From Astragalus membranaceus (lineage: Eukaryota > Streptophyta > Magnoliopsida > Fabales > Fabaceae), in the NCBI GenBank assembly GCA_039519185.1, contig CM076846.1:124872182-124936181 (forward strand): DNA of 64,000 nt, written 5' to 3'. Below, piece after piece: positions 56,887 through 64,000 of this stretch (position 1 is its first letter; every line of letters begins with the position of its first letter). A program made the translations under genes and the position numbers. Under the pieces are notes generated by a model, which searched no databases, was not told the origin of the DNA, and worked only from the letters and a program-made list of their open reading frames with translations.

Positions 56887-59800
56887 CTATGGAGAACTTT
56901 GAGGAGACACACTTATACAAGCCTCTTTACCAATGCACCAGACTCTACTACGGCTTGGTGTGGCAGTTACAGTGCTTGATTTTGCTTCACTAGAAGATAG
57001 TTCTAAATCAGATGTACTGTCACAACTAGAATCACATTGCTGTACATCTGCTTTGTTCATCTTATCAGTCAATGAGCGCCTGATATGTGAACCAACTACC
57101 CAAGCATCAGATAGATTTATCCCAGGAGAGTAACTTGTTTCCATAGGTGAATTGGGATTGCTTAAAGCATCTTCCTTCATTATGTCTCCTATTCTAGATA
57201 GTATGCTGAAGGCTAGATTTCCAAGAACTCTTGAATATGCTTCCAATATGGAATGCCCAATATCCTACAGAAATAAAGAGAAACAAACTGATGTTACCTC
57301 AGCATCCCGTTTTATTTGTCAGCTTAGATGAAATGACAAATAAATACCACACACATACTAATAAATGTACACACCCGAGTTCGAATCCAAGAGTCAGCGT
57401 CTCCATGTTGTTGAAATTGTCAATACAACCAACAATGGGGCCCTTAACATCCCGTTTACTTTCTATTAATTAACATTTTTTGTTTTCATTTTTTAAAATA
57501 TGTATTCATTTTAAATAGCTAACAATAAGATGAAAGACTCATGTAGTGAACAATTGTCATAGAGAGAAGATGGAAGACTAGCTAGGGAGAATTTCCAACA
57601 AAAATTCTTCAAATCATTTAATATTTTGGTGCCCACTAATATGGTGCTTTTAGAATGAGATCCAAAGGTAACCAAGCATTTCGACTTGCTACAGCAAGTA
57701 GTAGCCAAAATATTAAAACACTCCAAAAGCATAAAAAAATTAACTGATTCACATGGTTACTTCGCTGTAGCAGATCAAAATGTTCAGTCCACCATTGGAC
57801 CTCATTTTAAAAAGACCATATTAGGGGGTACGTTAGTATTCCACCAAGTTTCCTTCTTTTGAAACTTTCAAATCATCTAATATTTCAGATAAATCATAAA
57901 ATTATATGACTAGAAAATGATGATTTGAGAGTTTTAGGTTGGGAAAAACTAATGAAAGGACTTTATCAGTAAAGTCTAAAAAATAAATTATTGGAAGTTC
58001 GAAATTGCACATTAGCTATAAAGAGATCAAAAGTAGAATTAAGGCTAGATAAAACAAAGACATACATTAGAAAGCTTTTCCAACTCAGAATGACTGAAAC
58101 AGATTAGTATAAAACTCACCTTGCCATATTGAACTTTTGCAGCATCGAGAAATGTTGGAGGAAGGTTTGGATATCTGGTTTTAAGCAGCTTTAGAAGTGT
58201 CTCTGCACGGTCCCACAATACTTCCATCTTATCCATACATGACACATTGCCTTTCATGAAATACCTTGAGGTTCGAACTGGCGATTTACCATTATGTTCT
58301 TGCATAACTCTTTCTTTCCATGAAAATATAGCAGCTTCTAATCTGTTAATGGTCTCTAGGGCACTATGTTCAGTTTTCAAATTGAGAGATTTAACCATTT
58401 CTTCTCCAGAAATTGATTCAGCCATCAAAATTCTGTGCAGTTCCTCTCCAAGGCTTGCCTTTCCGGACTACAACATAGAAGAAACAGATTTAGTCAATGA
58501 TAAAATAAATAGAGATTGCAAGACAGTACACAAAAAGTCTATGTAGCATTATAATAATTTCAATTAAGATTTAAGTTATTCAACCGTTGAAGTTAATCAC
58601 CTTCAGAAGTGCGTCCTTAATTATTGATGGAACTGGCATTTCAAGCAACATGTTATCATTGATAGCTTTGGCAGCCTTGAAAATTTGATGTACCACCCTT
58701 CCCTGATGAAGTAGCCTCTTTCTTTCGGTGTCGGAAAGTCCGGTTCTTGGTACTTGAGGAGATGGAAGCCACCATCTTTTGCTTTGTCTTTCATTTGTGT
58801 TCCTACCTTCTGCTCGGCTTCCTCCTTCGGCGTACCAAAACTCGGTATGCACCATTGAGTCCATTGTCTCCTGTTGACCAGAACACCACACAGATGAAAT
58901 TGTCTAATATGTAACATGATGTTTCAAGATCTATAATGTGAATGAAAAGATGACTTACAATAAGCATGGAGTCCAACTTTTGAAGTGCTGGAAGATTCAT
59001 GCAGATGTCTGCACGAGCTTTTGGCGTCATTATCTGTTGAAAGACGATTACTAGTTACTACCTTATTATATAGCAATGTGATACATATAAATTATTCCAG
59101 CCTTTAGTTCCCAGTTCAAATAAAATATACCTCAAAGATCCTACCATTAGCACCATTTTGCTTAGCAGGAACTAACTCAACCATATATTTGGTAGGAGAC
59201 AGCAACCAATCCATTTCTCTTCGCCATTTGTTCTTCCTTTCTTCACATAGTGGTTCCAATTTCCACAACTCACCAAAAACCGTCACTGCATATTTTCATC
59301 TTATTTTTAGATTGGCTTAAAAATGGAACCAAAAGAATGAAGAAAATAATAGTAAGAAAGAATGCACCAGGGGCCAACCAGCTAGGTTAGTGATTGCATT
59401 AGAAAGTGCTAAAGCTGTATTAGAGCCCTTAGTTCCTCCTGTAATATCATCGCCTAGCAACAGCTTTGCAAACTTCTCTTTCATGTCTTCTACTTCTACA
59501 TCTGAATATTTTACGGCATAAACAGGTTTCTCTTTAACATAAATATGTTGAGGACTTTCTGAGAATTCCCATTCTTCCAATCCTAGAACATCTCTTTTCA
59601 TTGGCAAACAGTTTGAAGAGAATGATCCAAAAGCATCTTTACTGGATGAACAACTAGAGTCATCGTCATTAAACGAATCGGTTATACATCCATCTCCTCT
59701 ACTAGTTCTGCTTTCTTCTTCGTAAGATTGATTATCATGAATGCAACTCTCAAGGCCATTATATGTTATGATCCCTGAAACAATCAGATATAAATTCACG

Positions 59801-61849
59801 AATATTATGGTTTCCAGCATTGCTATGGTTGAATTAAGCATCATAGCCAAAAATGAGTATTTAGCCGAAAATGTCAAAAATGGAAGAACCCCCACTCCAC
59901 AATTTAGAGCTATTCTAAAATTCTCAATCAATTTAGATTCCCCACTCCACAGCGTTCTGATAAACTTTAGCAAATTAACGGGACCTATTGCATGATTGAC
60001 TACAATATAGTTATCCTCATTGGTGTCTAAAAATTGTTAAATGTCTTAATACATTTATTTTGAAAGTATACCTGAGAAACAGGAAAGAAACCTCTTTTAC
60101 TGAAATTTGCATTCTCTTTTTAAATATTAAATAGAAAGGTTTTAATCTAAGTGTATTAATTTATAAATATTTACAAAGAAATAAGACAAGAAATTTTATA
60201 ACAAGAGTCAATTTCCTTCTCATTGTTAATAAAATTGTCACATGTTTGAACGTTGAATGAACAGAAGAAATCAGCATTTTGTTGTCATACGAAGTGTTTT
60301 CATAAAGACATGACATTGCCAGATAACTACGGCACTCAGGTTCACACCAGATTGAAGGGCATAGCATTATAACAATCGACAAATTTCTCCAATGCAACAC
60401 ACGTGGTCACATGCAAGTCTTATCAGTGAACACGTTTATTTCTTTGTATTCTTTTGACTCTGAGAGATGTAGATTAAGCAAGGCACAAATTGCGTATACA
60501 TCATTTTTTTCTTACAAAAACAATTATATGTTTTTTACAAACGGGGAAATGTAAATAATAACATGTTAATAGTTGAATAAATATGTTAAGAACATCATTT
60601 CTCTGATTTTTATTCTGAAGCCTGGTTTTGCTAAAAATAGATTTTATTTTGGAAGGTTTCTGCAATGTGGAGGACTAATGATTAAATCAGCTAAACTCAT
60701 GTGGGAGTAGGACAAAAAATGAAGATTGCAGGATATGACAGAATGGGACACAACAACGACTTGGAATCGAAATGAAATGGAAACAAGGAAATAGAAACAA
60801 GGACAAGAGATGAGAGAGGCCCAAACCACACAAGAATTTCCACACAGGTGTCCCATATCCAAATAGAAAGAAAATAACATTTCATCTTTTTTTTTTTCAT
60901 TTTCATTGTTGAATATATTTGCAACATATTTTTTACTTTTTTGGTATAAACCGGGTATTCTTTGGACGCAACTGCAGAGACTAATCACTCGAGCCGGGTA
61001 GCACCACAATGGGCGGCAAAGCTATCCCTCAGTAGATTTAACACTGATGCACGCCCAAGGCTGGATTCGAACCAAAAACCTTGGTTAAGCTGGATGAGAC
61101 CCTACCATCTCATTCAAGTGCTCTTGGGTAACATATTTTTTACTTGAAAACATAATACTTTTATTATCTTAATCTGTATTTAAATTTTACTGCCAACATT
61201 TATTTAAAAAAATGACAATTTTTATCCCTGTAATAGAAACTAAAATATTTTAAAGGACCGAAAATAAAACATTACAAAAGAACACACAAGTTCTCAAATT
61301 CGAGTATTGGTGTACCAAAAACTCTATTGAAATAGGAGAATCTCATGGCCCAGCAAAACCGGGTATAAATGGCCGATCAGATTCTCCAACGTAGATTAGT
61401 CGTCCACAAAGCTACGCACCAATTTCACCGTAACCAAAAAAAATTAAAAGAAAAAACGAGACAACATTTATATGATTAACAAAGAAAATTATACACTCTC
61501 GGCCAGCTGTCCTGCCCCTCGAGGCACCTACAATGAGCGAGAGATTAGTCACTGCTGTCCGTGCGGTGGATGCCCGGATTTACCCAAGAAAAAAAAAACA
61601 AAGAAAATTATACTATTGCAATCACTTTGCCTAAAATCCTTTAATTTGGCACTTGAAGGATAACCCATTTTTTTGTACATAGTGGAAGATGGGGAGATGG
61701 AAAGTGGAGCATTGCGGGTTTGAATCCGCACTTTATTGTGCACTCAACACTTACTTGTTTACCATTGGAATGTGCTATCAGGAAAGAATCCTTTTGATAG
61801 AACAAGAAATTCCAATTAAAAAACAAACACAAACCAAATCATGTAAATG

Positions 61850-61891
<42 letters not shown>

Positions 61892-62030
61892 TATAATGAT
61901 TGTCCCAAAAAATGAAACGAGAAAGATTACAGCTAGAAGGGAGTGTGGATTTACCATCTTGCTGATCGAAATCAACACTAATTTTGGTTTCCTTTGCGCA
62001 GCAAGTTAGTCTTTTTCTCATCAACAACAT
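56887..62030 (-). CDS. RopGEF (PRONE-domain Rho-of-plants exchange factor), 7 coding exons
   Basis: Activates ROP GTPases by GDP/GTP exchange at the plasma membrane, downstream of receptor kinases in polar growth. Exons on the minus strand: 61955-62030, 59379-59774, 59131-59285, 58959-59033, 58601-58870, 58120-58467, 56887-57264. All junctions are GT-AG and in frame: 565 residues, typical for the long-N-terminus members. After a short variable start (MLLMRKRLTCCAK) and an acidic Ser-rich region comes the PRONE catalytic domain (about residues 120-490). Its hallmarks include EKFAKLLLGDD, FGELWKLEPL, KWRREMDWLLSPT, VELVPAKQNGANGR, IMTPKARADICMNLPAL, EFWYAEGGSRAEG, KRWWLPSPQVP and DIGHSILEAYSR. 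The C-tail is Ser-rich. No lesion seen. Intron 1 (59775-61954) is long and contains a SINE. Confidence 0.95.
60939..61129 (-). mobile_element. SINE in RopGEF intron 1 (191 bp)
   Basis: Flanked by a perfect 16-bp duplication, AACATATTTTTTACTT (60923-60938 and 61130-61145). The minus strand has a B-box-like GGTTCGAATCC about 60 bp from its 5' end and finishes in a short A-run, as a Pol III-derived SINE should. Different family from 15977-16111. Confidence 0.85.
61150..61954. other. Rest of RopGEF intron 1 near exon 1
   Basis: Contains several short repeat-like patches (a B-box-like GGGTTTGAATCC at about 61720, A-runs at about 61435 and 61590) and a (TA)n microsatellite at 61852-61887. No gene. 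Confidence 0.5.
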
Positions 62031-62652
62031 CTTGTTTTTTCGCTTGCTTCACCCCTCCCTCTGTTCTAGTTTGAATTCTGGCTCCACTTTATGTTTAGGG
62101 TCACTGTTGTTTCAATAACCGTCGCACAGTATCCTTCACCAACAATATATGTACCAAAATCATCATCTTATAAAGCCAAATATATATATTTAACCAGACC
62201 AACTATGTATTAAAATAAGAAATACTTTCATTACTTTGGGTATAATTTCATGTGTTATGTTGAAAAGGTAATTTATTAATCAGAGAATAAATGAAAAGGA
62301 GAAAAAAAGAATTAAGCAAAAGCTAATACTTTATTCTGAAGAAGAGATGGTAAAAAAAAGTGTGAGAAGCAAAGAAAGGGTCTGATGCAGCACGTGTTAT
62401 CAGTCTCACCTGACATCATATTAAACGTCTTCGTTTTTGCAAAAAAAAAGTATTGTTTTTCTCAATAAAAAAAAGATATCAAAGGCAACGATTAAGTAAG
62501 AGAAGAAGAACCAGCTTTGTAGTTCCAACTCCAATCTTTGTGAAATCGAAAATCAAAACGCAGCGTTTAAAATCAGTTGATTAGAGAAAGCTGAAGCCAG
62601 AGAGTGCGCGAAGAAAGTGTAAACTGTAAAGTAGAAGCAGAAAATGAAATAC

Positions 62653-62800
62653 CTGAGCAGAGTATTTTGAAATGGTAGAGAGGATGAGACAGAGAGCATT
62701 ATTGTGTGTTTCTACTTCAAAGCTTCAATGACATTCTGGAGAAGAGATGTTGAATTGAAGAACTTAAGTGGGGGTGCATTTAATAAATAGAACGGTTCAT
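62653..62800 (-). promoter_or_regulatory. RopGEF 5' UTR exon and proximal promoter (candidate)
   Basis: On the minus strand TGCTCAG|GTATTTC at 62653/62652 is a good donor site about 620 bp upstream of the ATG at 62030. It is preceded by a CT-rich leader and a weak TATA-like TATTTATTAAA near 62785. Small upstream ATGs in the leader are out of frame with the coding start. The acceptor used before 62030 cannot be chosen by eye. Confidence 0.4.
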
Positions 62801-63914
62801 AGAAGACAACACCCTCTCTTTCGAATCCATTGTAGACCGTTGGATGTACTGGGTCCCAGTTTATTTGGACGCTCTAGATTGAGTGGATGCGACATGCGAG
62901 CGGGATAAAAGGATGGAGCGTGGAGCAGTTTTCAACAGTGGAATTTGTGGGCCCGGGCCTATGGCCCATGTATAACGCCGTATATTTTGGTCCCGAAATC
63001 GAACCCACTTTCTTTTCTTGTTAGAAAGAAGCTTTTGTTCATGGATTTTCAAAATTAAGACTAGTTCCATCAGTGCCATGTGTCCAACGTAATTTGCATC
63101 TCATTTATTTACTTATTTGCCCGAGGTAATTAATACTGTATGTACCTTACAATCTCTCCTTCAGAGTTTGAATTTTCTGAATTCCTGATAAATGCTGTTA
63201 TCTGTCTTTCCCAGATTATTAATGATTTTTCTACTCAGAATTTTAAAATTATGCTGATTAGAGGGAATTTTTTAAAATTTTTGTTGTTTGAAATTTAAAG
63301 TTATGCTTACTAGAGAAATTATTTTTCTTTCCAGGTGTTCTCGGTCAATTTGAACTGCAATTCATAATTGAGTGTGCATTGTAGTTATTGTAGGGGCAGA
63401 GCTTAGTGGAGGACGTTCAAATTTAAAATATTTATGTAAATACATATATATTATTTAAAATATTTATGTAAATACATATATATTATGCCATTGGTTGGTA
63501 TGTTAGTTAGGCTTTAACTCCAATGTTTTAGGTTCATCTCCCTATCCCGTATGTTATTTTTAATTCTCACTATTATTTTTTTTTTTGACGGAAACTTAAT
63601 TTTATTATTTTGAAATCCTATTAAAACTAACTAGATGATCTAACATTATCATTTAAAAAAGTAAGAATAACATTTGGCTATATATAAATGTTTAATAATT
63701 TTCTAAAAAGTAATGCCAACCTTTGAAAATTAAAATTAATTAAATATAAATAATTTAATTATGACAAATAAAATTATTTTTCTAATAATTTAATTTTGTT
63801 TATAAATAGTATTTTTATATTTATAATTATGTATTTTGTTTCTATTTCGCTATCAAGTATATTACTTGACTTTTTTGGCCCCCACAACAATTTCTTCTAA
63901 GCTCCACTGCGCTT
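62801..63914. other. Upstream region, no gene seen
   Basis: AT-rich. Includes a perfect two-copy tandem repeat of about 33 bp (63419-63484, unit with TTTATGTAAATACATATATA). No coding frame of interest. Confidence 0.5.
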
Positions 63915-64000
63915 ATGGATTCTCTTGTTAGTGTTGAGCATTTTCAGACTCATGGTATGCGGTTGGATTCCAAGAAGGCTGGTAGATGGAATTATTTGTG
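63915..64000 (+). CDS. Possible start of an unrecognised gene, cut by window end
   Basis: ATG at 63915 opens a frame that stays open to the window edge: MDSLVSVEHFQTHGMRLDSK and on. The base composition changes from AT-rich to more balanced here, as at a coding start. Too short to assign. Confidence 0.25.
   Translation, partial: MDSLVSVEHFQTHGMRLDSKKAGRWNYL

Noticed and set aside
61700..61745. B-box-like GGGTTTGAATCC
   Set aside because: No A box at the right distance and no folding into a tRNA; probably an old repeat fragment.

Overview
The window is nuclear DNA of a flowering plant. It holds intron-rich host genes, very AT-rich spacers, and LTR retrotransposons, CACTA elements, MULEs, MITEs, a LINE and SINEs nested in one another. 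The 'GGGCCTGTTTGGAT'-type MITE, the TAGCTCAG-headed SINEs and the Tat-type Ty3 element suggest a papilionoid legume. That is inference from memory of such families, not a species call.

Layout. (1) 1-10567: 3' part of a decayed Tat-lineage Ty3 retrotransposon (gag-PR-RT-RH-aRNH-INT on +). It carries an antisense gene on the minus strand with a plant mobile domain (PMD)-like core, at least four short GT-AG introns and its own TATA box; a 1.14-kb MULE and the 3' LTR follow. (2) 10568-11246: inverted copia fragment. (3) 12431-22012: a nest in which a MITE holds a LINE tail, a CACTA element sits inside the LINE's target duplication, and a young intact copia element (ORF 16809-20819) sits inside the CACTA. 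(4) 23064-26127: intact 12-exon pectin acetylesterase gene (PAE1). (5) 26639-41838, minus strand: an LRR-XII receptor-kinase pseudogene split by a near-intact copia element (28780-34040) and a 6.6-kb CACTA element (34419-41065). That CACTA carries fragments of four host genes and a complete tRNA-Arg(ACG) between inverted arms. (6) 43772-47947, minus strand: a second intact PAE gene, an inverted copy of PAE1. (7) 48840-55252: older repeats, including a CACTA 3' half with a dead Transposase_24-type gene, a SIRE-like copia fragment and another Tat 3' end with LTR. (8) 56887-62030, minus strand: an intact seven-coding-exon RopGEF gene with a SINE in intron 1, followed by its 5' UTR and promoter region to the window end.

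Three host genes look functional: two secreted cell-wall pectin acetylesterases in inverted orientation and one Rho-of-plants exchange factor. The receptor kinase between the two PAE genes is dead. It has coding lesions independent of the transposons, and both transposon insertions are precise enough that the reading frame lines up across each target duplication. No operons, CRISPR arrays or prokaryotic features are present.
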